This document shows positions 15,775-24,018 of a stretch of DNA of 64,000 nucleotides, in pieces. This DNA comes from a virus. The stretch spans positions 1-64,000 of the IMG/VR virus record IMGVR_UViG_3300009158_000031, one strand, 5' to 3'. The notes beneath the pieces were generated by a model, which was not told the DNA's origin, made no database searches, and was given only the letters and a program-made list of their open reading frames with translations. Position 1 is the first letter of the stretch, and each line of letters opens with the position of its first letter. The position numbers and the translations under genes are program-made.

Positions 15775-16137
15775 ATGATAGGTGAAGAATTAGACAAATA
15801 TATCCAAAATCGAGTTAAAGAAGTTTTGGATAATTCAAAATTCCCTGAATATGATGACATTCATAGTGATTCATTTTCAGAGTTAATTGACAAATTAATA
15901 ATTGTACATATTAGATTATGGTACTTAGAAGATGTTATGAGTGTTGAAAAGGATGCTGATAAAATGATGATCCTTAAAAAGAAAGCCGATATAACTTTTA
16001 AAGAGAAACGTCCTATGTTAGTAAGATCAATCGATAAAATTATCAATAATATGTGTACTGGTAAATTTTCTCCTCCATCAGAAAGTCCAAAATTATATGT
16101 TGGATTTACGGATGACGATGAAAAAATTAATGCCTAA
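15775..16137 (+). CDS. Small acidic protein next to glycosyltransferases
   Basis: This 120-aa protein has a central IDKLIIVHIRLWYLEDVM helix and an acidic end (GFTDDDEK). I have seen similar IDKLS..h.R.WhLED helices in small proteins next to Bacteroidota glycosyltransferases, but no function is established that I know of. It overlaps the following gene by one base (TAATG). It may be an accessory subunit of the two glycosyltransferase-like proteins downstream. Confidence 0.6.
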   Translation: MIGEELDKYIQNRVKEVLDNSKFPEYDDIHSDSFSELIDKLIIVHIRLWYLEDVMSVEKDADKMMILKKKADITFKEKRPMLVRSIDKIINNMCTGKFSPPSESPKLYVGFTDDDEKINA

Positions 16138-17003
16138 TGAAATATATCATAACATCAAAAAATGTTCGTTCTGGTACTAGCGTAGATGATGCCGCTGATC
16201 CATTTCAAGTTACCGAAATAGCAACTGAATTAATAATAACTCGGTTGTATTTGATACATCTGTTAAATACCTCGATTATAGACATTGAAGATACTATCGT
16301 ATGTATAGGAGATAGACGATGTTTATATACAAACATTTTCAAAAATGTTATGTCATTCGAAGATTATACTAATTCTATTGACATCGATAAAAAAGATGTT
16401 ATAGATCTATTAGAATCCAGCAAATTTAATTCGCTTGCCTCTGGATTAGTAGACTCGAGAGAATTACCATATCTACCTTTTTATCGAAATTGGGATAGAG
16501 ATAAAAATCATATTTTAAACGTTGAAGATAGTGATCTATCAGATTATGATTTATCTTCACCGTTCTTGTGTTTAGTTATTCGAAAACGAAGTGCATGGTC
16601 AGAAAAAAACATGTCAAATGATTTTTGGAATGATGTTATATCTGAATTAGAAAATCGAGGAATTAAAATATTCGTATTTGGAAAAGAAACTGAGGGTTTT
16701 TGTACAGAAAAAACGAAGCAAATTAAAACATTTCGAGATTGGTGTTCTATTGTTAAACATGTTAATTGTAAACATGTTGCTAGTACAATGACTGGTGGAG
16801 TATATCCTCTTATCGTATTTGGAAATTCAAATTGTAAAATGACAATAATCGACAATACCAATCTTAAGAAAGCTCATGGACACGATCCATCGTTCTATAA
16901 CTCATGTATAAATTTCTCTAATATCGAAATGAAATTTATCGAAAATATACCAACAATAAAAGAATTTGCCGATGAATTATGTAGTAATTACATCAATAAA
17001 TAA
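16137..17003 (+). CDS. Putative GT-B glycosyltransferase-like protein
   Basis: This 288-aa protein has a C-terminal half with FLCLVIRKRSAWSEKNMSND, later VISELENRGIKIFVFGKETE, then MTGGVYPLIVFGNS. That arrangement is typical of a GT9-like nucleotide-sugar-binding Rossmann domain. The N-terminal half is diverged. It overlaps the STELLO-type glycosyltransferase by 32 nt, so they are probably co-produced. Donor and acceptor are unknown and the family assignment is tentative. Confidence 0.45.
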   Translation: MKYIITSKNVRSGTSVDDAADPFQVTEIATELIITRLYLIHLLNTSIIDIEDTIVCIGDRRCLYTNIFKNVMSFEDYTNSIDIDKKDVIDLLESSKFNSLASGLVDSRELPYLPFYRNWDRDKNHILNVEDSDLSDYDLSSPFLCLVIRKRSAWSEKNMSNDFWNDVISELENRGIKIFVFGKETEGFCTEKTKQIKTFRDWCSIVKHVNCKHVASTMTGGVYPLIVFGNSNCKMTIIDNTNLKKAHGHDPSFYNSCINFSNIEMKFIENIPTIKEFADELCSNYINK

Positions 17004-17955
17004 TTTAACCGAATCTATTCGAAAATTCTCGGCAATACCGGATTGGCATGTTATTGTTGTAGGCGATTTAAAGAGTAAAAGATATTCACATCCAAATGTG
17101 ACTTATCTAGGAGTAGAAGAACAAACGAAACTTAATTTATTTAGTGCATTAACAACTCCATACAATCATTATTCAAGAAAGAATTTAGGTTATTTGTACG
17201 CTATAAGTAAAGGAGCTAATCTAATTTTTGATACTGACGATGATACTATTCCGTATGATGATTGGTATCCAAGAGATTTTGTATGCGATAAATTGGTAGA
17301 TGGATCAACCGTTATCAATCCCTATACGCTATTCACTAAAGAAAAATGTTGGCCTAGAGGATTAGACCTATCTCATATAAATAAGCCAAATACTTACACG
17401 ATATCTAATAAAGGCTCAAAGATAGGTGTTTGGCAAGGAGTAATTGATGATGATTCAGATTTTGATGCAATATATCGATTAACCATAAATAAGCACATAA
17501 AATTTAATAAAGAAGATGATGTCGCAATAGGAACACGATGTTACACCCCTTTCAATACACAAAGTACTTTATGGAATACTAAATTTCATTCTTTGCTTTA
17601 TGTTCCCATCTCAGTAGATTTCAGATTTACGGATATTCTAAAAGGTTATATAGCTCAAAGAATTATGTGGGATTATGGATATCAGGTGGGTTTTCATTAT
17701 CCTAACACATATCAAGTTAGAAATGAGCACGACTTCTATAAAGATTTTCTAGACGAGATTTCCATGTACCGATCAATTCCTTCATTGATGAATACTCTAG
17801 AAAGTATAAAACTCAAAAATGAGTCTATTGAAAATGATCTATTTTCGGTTTATTCTGCTTTATTAGATATTGGCATCGTGAAAGAGGAAGAGATGATAAA
17901 CCTACAACATTGGATAGATGATATCTCTAAGTTATCTAAAAAGGATTTAAGGTAA
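16972..17955 (+). CDS. STELLO/DUF288-type glycosyltransferase-like protein
   Basis: With ATG at 16972 the product is 327 aa. It opens MNYVVITSINNLTESIRKF. WHVIVVGDLKSK is followed by VTYLGVEEQTKLNLFS, and YNHYSRKNLGYLYAISKGAN by the metal-binding-type LIFDTDDDTIP. These blocks match the STELLO (DUF288) family, reported as glycosyltransferases or partners of cellulose synthases in plants and found in some bacteria and viruses. The DTDDD motif would bind the divalent ion and NDP-sugar. It is the last gene before a structured intergenic region. Confidence 0.7.
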   Translation: MNYVVITSINNLTESIRKFSAIPDWHVIVVGDLKSKRYSHPNVTYLGVEEQTKLNLFSALTTPYNHYSRKNLGYLYAISKGANLIFDTDDDTIPYDDWYPRDFVCDKLVDGSTVINPYTLFTKEKCWPRGLDLSHINKPNTYTISNKGSKIGVWQGVIDDDSDFDAIYRLTINKHIKFNKEDDVAIGTRCYTPFNTQSTLWNTKFHSLLYVPISVDFRFTDILKGYIAQRIMWDYGYQVGFHYPNTYQVRNEHDFYKDFLDEISMYRSIPSLMNTLESIKLKNESIENDLFSVYSALLDIGIVKEEEMINLQHWIDDISKLSKKDLR

Positions 17956-17965
17956 TATCTATAAA

Positions 17966-18018
17966 GGAATATTCCGTTCAACTGAGGTCACGAGAGATAT
18001 CTAGAGAGATCCTTCAGT
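17966..18018 (+). other. Structured intergenic segment (palindrome plus imperfect hairpin)
   Basis: A perfect palindrome GGAATATTCC lies at 17966-17975. Then ACTGAGG (17981-17987) can pair with CCTTCAGT (18011-18018) with one bulge, enclosing a second short palindrome (AGATATCT). It sits in the 148-nt gap between the sugar/nucleotide genes and the fibre genes, and could be a terminator or RNA processing signal. Confidence 0.4.
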
Positions 18019-18103
18019 TTATCTACTATTAACTAAAACATTAAGAAAGATCCTAAAATATTTGGCTTTTCTTTTTTGATATATACTAAAAATACTCTGT
18101 CCA

Positions 18104-18640
18104 ATGAATGGAGAAATGCTCGTAGTAGCTAACCAATTTTTAGTAAGACTTAATAAAGTAGGATTCGTTTCTAGCGATATTCGAGTAAGATCTATTGCTC
18201 ATACTGGTAATTATACAACCAGAACGAACTTTGCGAATTATGAGCAATTCTCGACTACGTTTGGTCAAGTTTTCGATTCTAACAGCCCAACTGATTATAT
18301 TGGAGATTATCCTTTTATTGAATCAATAAATATCACATATCCAAGATTAGGATATACCAACCTATTTAGATGTTATGACATTCTCAATAAACGGAAAATT
18401 GTTCAGACGGTAGGTGTAACAAAGAATAGTCAATCTAACAATTCATTAAGAGAAAGAGATCAATCAGATATAGCTAAAGTGAGAGATTTGGAAAGAGCTC
18501 TATCAAATCTAAATAATGAATTTGATACATACAAAATATCAGCTAATTCCACATATGCGGCTATCATTCAATATTATGTTGATCGTAATTATGTTATTGA
18601 TGGTTATGTTGATACTAAATCCGATACACTTATAAAATAA
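18104..18640 (+). CDS. Hypothetical protein upstream of fibre genes
   Basis: This 178-aa protein has an aromatic, Asn-rich, probably beta-structured N-terminal part (IAHTGNYTTRTNFANYEQFS) and a short helical coiled coil near residues 115-145 (RERDQSDIAKVRDLERALSN). I recognise no family. Its position directly before the collagen-like fibre suggests a structural or fibre-attachment protein. Confidence 0.6.
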   Translation: MNGEMLVVANQFLVRLNKVGFVSSDIRVRSIAHTGNYTTRTNFANYEQFSTTFGQVFDSNSPTDYIGDYPFIESINITYPRLGYTNLFRCYDILNKRKIVQTVGVTKNSQSNNSLRERDQSDIAKVRDLERALSNLNNEFDTYKISANSTYAAIIQYYVDRNYVIDGYVDTKSDTLIK

Positions 18641-18652
18641 TTAATATAAATA

Positions 18653-19915
18653 ATGGCTACTGGACCATACACCAATTCGTTAAACTTTCGTTTAAACCGA
18701 ACAAAACCTCTAAATTATACAGATTTAGATAATAACTTTAGATATCCAAATCAATGGGGACTCGATCGATCATATCTGTCAGGTATGATGGTTGTTTCGT
18801 ATGATTTTGGTTATACTGCATCAGATTCAATATCTATGTATATTGCTTCTAGCGATCATACGAGTACTATGCTTAATGCTCCAGGATTAACTGGTGCTCA
18901 ATGGACTGCAATTGCAGTTCCTAGTGCTGGATATGTTGGTCCAACCGGACCTCAAGGTGGAATTGGTGCTCAAGGTGCTGGATCTCAAGGATCTCAAGGT
19001 CCTCAAGGTTATCAAGGTGTTACCGGTTTTCAAGGAGTTCAAGGATCTCAAGGAGCTACTGGTATTCAAGGACATACTGGATATCAAGGGGTTCAAGGTA
19101 CTAAAGGAGATCAAGGTTTTAAAGGAGATCAAGGATTCCAAGGAGCTCAAGGTTATACTGGTAATAAAGGAGATCAAGGTTTTCAAGGTATTCAAGGAAC
19201 TGTAGGTAATCAAGGATTCCAAGGAGCTCAAGGAGAACAAGGAGATCAAGGTAACTCTATTACTGGATCTCAAGGAGATCAAGGATTTCAGGGAGATCAA
19301 GGATTTCAGGGAGATCAAGGTACTAAAGGAGATCAAGGTATTCAAGGTATTACTGGGCCAGGAGTTGGGTCTCAAGGACCTACTGGTTTCCAAGGTATTC
19401 AAGGAGCTAAAGGAGATCAAGGATTTCAAGGTATTCAAGGATCTAAAGGAGATCAAGGATTTACTGGATTTCAGGGTAATCAAGGACCTACCGGTTTCCA
19501 AGGTAATCGAGGTAATCAAGGATATCAAGGAGATCAAGGTTATCAGGGATATCAAGGTTATCAGGGATATCAAGGAGATCAAGGATTTCAAGGATTCGAT
19601 ACAGCATATGCTGCTATAAATAATCAAGTTTCTAGTTACACATTAGTGTTAGCCGATGCTGGTAAATTAGTGGAAATAGATAATGCCGCATCTTCAATTC
19701 TTACGGTTCCTTTGAATGCATCGGTTGCTTTTCCTGTAGGTACTCAAATTATTATTGCTAGACTTGGTACTGGTGAGGTGAGCGTTGTTGGTACTGGTGG
19801 TGTAACGGTTGTTAGTGCAAATTCATTTACATTCTTAAATAATCGATACTCATCTGCATCTCTCATAAAAAGAGGTACCAATGCATGGTATCTATTTGGA
19901 GATCTTAAACCTTAA
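18653..19915 (+). CDS. Collagen-like tail fibre protein
   Basis: This 420-aa protein has three parts. Residues 1-92 form a globular N-terminus (NFRLNRTKPLNYTDLDNNFR) suited to virion attachment. About residues 93-317 are uninterrupted Gly-X-Y triplets rich in Gln, Asp and Lys (GDQGFQGDQG), predicted to form a trimeric collagen helix. The last 100 residues are beta-rich with small residues, ending in AWYLFGDL, a likely trimerisation or tip domain. Long antisense frames across the repeat are composition artefacts. It is followed by a candidate tip protein at 19931. Confidence 0.88.
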   Translation: MATGPYTNSLNFRLNRTKPLNYTDLDNNFRYPNQWGLDRSYLSGMMVVSYDFGYTASDSISMYIASSDHTSTMLNAPGLTGAQWTAIAVPSAGYVGPTGPQGGIGAQGAGSQGSQGPQGYQGVTGFQGVQGSQGATGIQGHTGYQGVQGTKGDQGFKGDQGFQGAQGYTGNKGDQGFQGIQGTVGNQGFQGAQGEQGDQGNSITGSQGDQGFQGDQGFQGDQGTKGDQGIQGITGPGVGSQGPTGFQGIQGAKGDQGFQGIQGSKGDQGFTGFQGNQGPTGFQGNRGNQGYQGDQGYQGYQGYQGYQGDQGFQGFDTAYAAINNQVSSYTLVLADAGKLVEIDNAASSILTVPLNASVAFPVGTQIIIARLGTGEVSVVGTGGVTVVSANSFTFLNNRYSSASLIKRGTNAWYLFGDLKP

Positions 19916-19930
19916 TAAATTTAAAACGAT

Positions 19931-20659
19931 ATGATAATTGGATCTATAGGAACTGTTAGTTCTACTTGGGAACCACCAATACCTATGAGTGGTTTAATGG
20001 AATGGTATGAACCTGGTAATACGGCCGGTATTATCATTGCCAATCCACCGACCACGCCTATGGATGAGATGATAAACCTTGCTAATCCAACAGGCTCACC
20101 AAAATATCAACAATTATTTGTTTCTGAATTTGGAAGTGATTTACTTGGAGCTACCACGATAACAACAAATGCAACTTCGAATAGTTGGAGTAATTCAACG
20201 GATTGGAGTTCTATGACTGCATATACAGTAATTATCATATCTAAATATAACGATCCATCAAATAATCTAGAAAATACTTTTACAAACTTAGGTGGACCAG
20301 TCACGTTTAACTTAGGTAATGGTAATAATGGTGGTCATGGAAAAATAAATTTATGTATAGTCAATGGAGATGTTTTATACGCAGGAGATGCCGCCGATAT
20401 ACTTTGGGGAATGTATACTTTATGCGGTAGCACAACCATTAAATTAAATTTTTATAGAAATGCGAATCCAACTTCAATTCTAAGTCCACCTGCTAATTTC
20501 CGACCTCTTCCCGGAGGAACCCTGATTTTTTCATTTGATCCACCTGAAACATCTTCGTCGGTTGGTGCGGTTTTGCTCTATAATAGAATAATAACCGATG
20601 ATGAAAGAAATTCGATATTTCAACATTATAAGAAACAATTTCCTTTATCTGATACTTAA
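19931..20659 (+). CDS. Putative fibre-tip/lectin-like protein
   Basis: This 242-aa protein begins with a short Pro-rich segment and then SGLMEWYEPGNTAGI. It ends SFDPPETSSSVGAVLLYNRI, then ITDDERNSIFQHYKKQF. The opening (GL..WyepGn) and ending (A.vllYNR.ltddEr..l..yy) match the frame of concanavalin/LamG-like phage adhesin domains, which bind surface glycans. It directly follows the collagen-like fibre, so it may form or cap that fibre's tip. The ligand is unknown. Confidence 0.6.
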   Translation: MIIGSIGTVSSTWEPPIPMSGLMEWYEPGNTAGIIIANPPTTPMDEMINLANPTGSPKYQQLFVSEFGSDLLGATTITTNATSNSWSNSTDWSSMTAYTVIIISKYNDPSNNLENTFTNLGGPVTFNLGNGNNGGHGKINLCIVNGDVLYAGDAADILWGMYTLCGSTTIKLNFYRNANPTSILSPPANFRPLPGGTLIFSFDPPETSSSVGAVLLYNRIITDDERNSIFQHYKKQFPLSDT

Positions 20660-20667
20660 CATACAAC

Positions 20668-20699
20668 AAAAGCTCTAGAAATTAATCTAGAGCTTTTTT
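20668..20699 (+). terminator. Rho-independent terminator (probably bidirectional)
   Basis: AAAAGCTCTAGA (20668-20679) and TCTAGAGCTTTT (20686-20697) form a perfect 12-bp stem with a 6-nt loop, followed by T's. It lies between the convergent fibre-tip gene and tmRNA and can serve both directions. Confidence 0.88.
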
Positions 20700-20713
20700 C
20701 ATTTAAGTGGAAG

Positions 20714-21149
20714 TGGAGCTGGAGGGAATCGAACCCTCGTCTTGTTCAGCTAATACTAAGAATTCATTTACAGGCTTAGTTTGGTTTATGACACCAACAA
20801 ACTTTTGTGCATTTCGTTTTTCTTGTTGACTTAATGCTCGGTCAAGTTTACTCTTCGGTATAAGCCGAATTTCACAGAACAATTAACAGCGATCTTAATG
20901 GGTTACTGATTGTTCTCGGATGGTACTACTAACCCTTTTTCCCGGTGTGCACATTTTTTTAATATCAGTAAGTGCGACTGATTGGTTAGGCAGCGATAGC
21001 TACTTCACCACCAACGAATGCCATAGCATCTTCGAAGGTAAAAGTTGACGTATTGTCAGTTATTGTTTTGATAGGTAATTTAAGTGTTTCCATCTAACAC
21101 TGCCTGCATTCAAAGAACTACGACTGCCAATCGATGCCTGGTCAGCCCC
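20714..21149 (-). ncRNA. ssrA: tmRNA (transfer-messenger RNA)
   Basis: Read on the minus strand, the 5' end GGGGCTGACC at 21149 pairs with the 3' end CAGCTCCA at 20714-20721 to form the acceptor stem. The T-arm GAGGGTTCGATTCCCTC lies at 20722-20738. CCA is not encoded. A 5' segment CAGGCATCGATTGG and a pseudoknot-like AGTGTT...AACACT precede the tag frame. The frame ends GGEVAIAA followed by TAA (stop at 20986-20988), similar in style to ALAA degradation tags. tmRNA with SmpB rescues stalled ribosomes and tags the unfinished protein for proteolysis. Phage-encoded tmRNA is uncommon. The resume codon cannot be fixed by eye; the frame is open for 35 codons, from an ATG at 21093. Confidence 0.93.
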
Positions 21150-21189
21150 ATATTAATTTGTGTATGTATTATATGTATACTACAGAAAC

Positions 21190-21218
21190 AAAAAAAGGAG
21201 AGTACGAATACTCTCCTT
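21190..21218 (-). terminator. Terminator of the small lipoprotein gene
   Basis: AAGGAGAGTA and TACTCTCCTT (21195-21218) form a stem with a CGAA loop. On the minus strand it is followed by a T-run (the complement of the A-run at 21190-21196). It ends transcription of the 21241-21408 gene before the tmRNA. Confidence 0.82.
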
Positions 21219-21240
21219 AATGCGATTGATGTTGGTACAA

Positions 21241-21408
21241 TTACTTAGTAGTAGCAGTATCAACACAAGTGGCTTTGCAAGTGGTATCAACCGAAGTTGA
21301 ATCTGTTGCAACCATCGTAGAATCAGTTGCTGTTGCAGTTGATTCAGGAGCATTTCCACAAGAAGCTAAAGCTACCGTTGCGATTAATGCGAAAATTACG
21401 TTTTTCAT
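21241..21408 (-). CDS. Small lipoprotein
   Basis: On the minus strand, ATG at 21408 opens a 55-aa frame: MKNVIFALIATVALASCGNA, then a Ser/Thr/Asp/Ala-rich tail with two Cys (CKATC) ending ATTK. The Lys, hydrophobic stretch and LASC lipobox (lipidated Cys17) form a clear signal-peptidase II signal in Bacteroidota style. The mature protein would be a 39-residue disordered lipopeptide. It has its own terminator and lies opposite to its neighbours, like a moron gene. It may alter the host envelope (for example superinfection exclusion) or aid lysis. The function is unknown. Confidence 0.8.
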   Translation of the reverse strand: MKNVIFALIATVALASCGNAPESTATATDSTMVATDSTSVDTTCKATCVDTATTK

Positions 21409-21474
21409 AAATTAATTATTTTAAATTGTTATAAGATAGTTATATGTAAGCCTAGGTTCGTTAGTTTTGGTATT

Positions 21475-21545
21475 GTTAACAAGTTTCCTAAAATAAATGT
21501 TAAAATATTTTTTTATTCCACAAAAAAGTATTATATTTGTTATAA
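21475..21545 (+). promoter_or_regulatory. Bacteroidota-type promoter, repeated phage box (copy 3)
   Basis: GTTAACAAGTTTCC at 21475 leads through TTTTTATTCCACAAAAAAG to the -7 box TATATTTG at 21532-21539, 23 nt before the ATG at 21563. It is almost identical to the ligase promoter at 3091-3155, including A-rich spacer bases, so it is a conserved phage promoter and not chance. Confidence 0.75.
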
Positions 21546-21562
21546 CCAATTAAATAAATTAT

Positions 21563-21763
21563 ATGAGCATCACAAAACAAATTGAAGAAAAAATCCAAAA
21601 TGATCCAATCTTTGCAGAATTATACGAACAACACGAATCTGCAAAATTCCATCGTTTACTCAATAAGACAATAAACATTCAAGAAGCACTATCTAACTTC
21701 TTTAATGAAACTCCCATGAACAAAAATGAAAATCCTTCATATAATAAATTACATAACATATAA
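21563..21763 (+). CDS. Hypothetical small protein
   Basis: This 66-aa charged, helical protein begins MSITKQIEEKIQNDPIFAEL. It is the first gene behind the repeated promoter and heads a run of eight small genes to 24558. I recognise no domain; it could be an early host-takeover protein. Confidence 0.6.
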   Translation: MSITKQIEEKIQNDPIFAELYEQHESAKFHRLLNKTINIQEALSNFFNETPMNKNENPSYNKLHNI

Positions 21764-21765
21764 AC

Positions 21766-22074
21766 ATGGGAAATAAACTTACAAAATCTGAATCTGAGCA
21801 GATAACTGCACTCGCTAAAGAGTTTGCTCAGTTTTGGGAAACCATCAATGAAAGAGAAAGAGAATTGAATAAAATTGATGAAAGAAAAACGGAAATACAA
21901 ACCGAACTTGGATATGTTCTTAATAGAATAAATGAAGTTCGTGTAGAAGAGAAAAAATTTACTGATAAATTAAAGAAAAAATATGGAAATTGTGAAATCA
22001 ATATGGAGACGTTTGAAGTCTATCCTATTGCCGAAGAATCGGCTAAATCAAAAAACAACGTACCTAATGTTTAA
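21766..22074 (+). CDS. Hypothetical coiled-coil protein
   Basis: This 102-aa protein is mostly one long charged helix (ETINERERELNKIDERKTEI, then RINEVRVEEKKFTDKLKKK), predicted to form a coiled coil. It starts 3 nt after the previous stop and overlaps the next gene by 8 nt. The function is unknown. Confidence 0.65.
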   Translation: MGNKLTKSESEQITALAKEFAQFWETINERERELNKIDERKTEIQTELGYVLNRINEVRVEEKKFTDKLKKKYGNCEINMETFEVYPIAEESAKSKNNVPNV

Positions 22075-22372
22075 CGTTTTTCGTTATCCCTATGGTAAAA
22101 TGTTATCTGCATCTAAATCAGGTTACCGAGAAAAAAATCCAGGAAACGAAGTATTCTTCAATGCAAATATCTTCACCGTGGAAGATGGCAAAATTTGGTA
22201 TGGTGATATCGACTATACTAAGGATCGAGAAACTTTAGAGAAGATCGCAACAAAATTGGAACGAAATCTATACATCCTAAAGGAGTTAGATGGTCGTTTC
22301 GAAAACGAAAAAATTGAAGCTAATCAAATTAAGAAAAAAGCTATTAAGCTTATTCAACCTACAAAATTCTAA
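22067..22372 (+). CDS. Hypothetical protein
   Basis: With the ATG at 22067 (MFNVFRYPYGKM) the product is 101 aa. It has a beta-rich N-terminal half (EVFFNANIFTVEDGKIWYGD) and a helical Lys-rich end. An earlier in-frame start at 21983 lies inside the preceding gene and is not favoured. I recognise no family. Confidence 0.6.
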   Translation: MFNVFRYPYGKMLSASKSGYREKNPGNEVFFNANIFTVEDGKIWYGDIDYTKDRETLEKIATKLERNLYILKELDGRFENEKIEANQIKKKAIKLIQPTKF

Positions 22373-22376
22373 TAAT

Positions 22377-22955
22377 ATGGAAGAGTTAGAAGTAAAGAAA
22401 AAATACCAATGGACTTCCGGTCCTAGATCCAATCAATTAGAAGTTTATCTTGCAGAAGACGAAACTCATATCTGGTTTGAAAGTGGTAGAAATGTACAAA
22501 AAGAAATGATGGATGTTCAACTTCGACAAATTGAAGATTCGATGTACAATTCATTAGTTGGTGCACAAACTGAACGTGAACGTATACAAGGTTTACTAGG
22601 AAATGATGCACCATTGACAATGTCAAATATCACTCCTGAGCAATTGGGATTAAATCAACCGGCACATATTGTTGAAGTCGCACCACCAGCACCTATCAAA
22701 GAAGAAAATCCAATTTCTCTTATTCTAGCCAAACAAAAAAAGCTGGAAGTAGTCGATATCAAAATGAATATGCCGGTAGAAATTCCTTCGGCTAAAGTTT
22801 TCGAATTTCTTACAATGATGTTCGATGAAGAAGAAGTACTTGATATTCTATCGGCTAAAATCACAGAGAAATTCTCTACCGAAGATATCCAAATCATTGT
22901 TAGAAATTCAATCATAAAATATTATACAGAAGAAAATAATTCAAAACCAGAATAA
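22377..22955 (+). CDS. Hypothetical acidic protein
   Basis: With the ATG at 22377 (MEELEVKKKYQW) the product is 192 aa. It has a first domain of about 60 residues with aromatic strands (VYLAEDETHIWFES), a Pro-rich linker near residue 100 (VEVAPPAPIKEENP) and an acidic helical C-terminus (FDEEEVLDILSAKITEKF). In-frame upstream starts fall within the previous gene. The function is unknown. Confidence 0.6.
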   Translation: MEELEVKKKYQWTSGPRSNQLEVYLAEDETHIWFESGRNVQKEMMDVQLRQIEDSMYNSLVGAQTERERIQGLLGNDAPLTMSNITPEQLGLNQPAHIVEVAPPAPIKEENPISLILAKQKKLEVVDIKMNMPVEIPSAKVFEFLTMMFDEEEVLDILSAKITEKFSTEDIQIIVRNSIIKYYTEENNSKPE

Positions 22956-22956
22956 T

Positions 22957-23295
22957 ATGAAAAAACCACAATCTCAAGCAAGAGCACAACGTCGTGCATA
23001 TGAATCTTTCCTAAAACAAACTAATCCACAAGCTTATAAGCAATGGAAAGCTGAATCTATCGAAAGAGGAAATCAAATACATGAATCTAATGTTGAGGCT
23101 GTTCGTAAAGCAGAGGAAGAACATTATGAAAAATTACAAACTTCAATTATTGAATCAATGAGAGCAGATGGAAAATCTGATTCTGAAATTGATGCATATG
23201 TTGCTGATTGGGTACAAACCATTAAAGTATGGGGTTCCGGAGAAAGACCTAAAAGAATTAGAGAAATTCACCGAGAAAAATTAAATAAAGCCTAA
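22957..23295 (+). CDS. Hypothetical basic helical protein
   Basis: This 112-aa protein is Arg/Lys/Gln-rich at the N-terminus (MKKPQSQARAQRRAYESFLK), which could bind nucleic acid, with an acidic helical middle. It starts one base after the previous stop, and its own stop overlaps the next start (TAATG). I recognise no domain. Confidence 0.6.
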   Translation: MKKPQSQARAQRRAYESFLKQTNPQAYKQWKAESIERGNQIHESNVEAVRKAEEEHYEKLQTSIIESMRADGKSDSEIDAYVADWVQTIKVWGSGERPKRIREIHREKLNKA

Positions 23296-23636
23296 TGGTT
23301 TCTATCGAATTAACTAATGCTTCGAATGGATTAATCAAAAAAATTACAGATACCAATTATAATGGTGCCGGTGAGCGCTTTGAGGAAGTTATCGTTTATC
23401 AGATAGATAATAAAGAACAACGCTTCGAAGTAATCACTGATTTTTTGTATGAGATATCTGCCGATTTAGGTTTAGATCTAGGAAGCGATTTTTCTTCGGC
23501 TCAATTAAAGATTAATGCGGATTGGGGCGAAAATTATAATCCATCTATAAAAGAGATCGATGATAAAATCAAAGAGTTACAAGAAGTAACTAAATTTCTT
23601 AAGTCTATTAGGAAATCAAAAGAAGGAAATATATAA
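23295..23636 (+). CDS. Hypothetical protein
   Basis: This 113-aa acidic protein has a mixed alpha/beta N-terminal part and a helical end (KIKELQEVTKFLKSIRKSKE). It is coupled to the gene before it by a one-base overlap. I recognise no domain. Confidence 0.6.
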   Translation: MVSIELTNASNGLIKKITDTNYNGAGERFEEVIVYQIDNKEQRFEVITDFLYEISADLGLDLGSDFSSAQLKINADWGENYNPSIKEIDDKIKELQEVTKFLKSIRKSKEGNI

Positions 23637-23639
23637 ACA

Positions 23640-24017
23640 ATGCCGATTCAATCAAAAAACGTTTTTCTTGTCAAATGCGAAATAGCTGTGTTTGAATCTC
23701 TATTCTCAAAAAAGAAGAATTTAGAGGTTATAAACCATCGAGAAATTCGTGAAAAGATGCAGAATTCGGACTATCAAAAATTTGAACCATCTGATGATGT
23801 GGTTCAACTTCAAATAATCAAGAAAATAAACACATTCAAGGATTGTAAGAGAACCGAAACTCTATACATTCATCGTGAAAAAGTTGACAAAGACTTTATC
23901 CAAAGAATTAAAGGACTTCTTAAATCCTCTCCGTTTATTATCGAATATCATCTATTACATGATGGTAAAATGGAAAGAGGGATAAAACGAGAATTCGATA
24001 CCATCAAAGAAATCTAA
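23640..24017 (+). CDS. Hypothetical protein
   Basis: This 125-aa basic protein has a likely ferredoxin-like alternation of strands and helices (VFLVKCEIAVFESLF, later LYIHREKVDKDFIQ). The start is 3 nt after the preceding stop. I recognise no family. Confidence 0.6.
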   Translation: MPIQSKNVFLVKCEIAVFESLFSKKKNLEVINHREIREKMQNSDYQKFEPSDDVVQLQIIKKINTFKDCKRTETLYIHREKVDKDFIQRIKGLLKSSPFIIEYHLLHDGKMERGIKREFDTIKEI

Positions 24018-24018
24018 A

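Noticed and set aside
18887-19627. Long open frames on the minus strand and in another plus frame across the collagen-like region
   Set aside because: They are products of the regular GGN-NNN-CAA codon pattern and translate to low-complexity Leu/Ser/Ile or Lys/Val repeats. The Gly-X-Y frame is the real one.
20700-20760. A tRNA gene suggested by the T-arm-like sequence
   Set aside because: The T-arm and acceptor stem belong to the tmRNA whose 5' half is near 21149; there is no anticodon arm at tRNA spacing.
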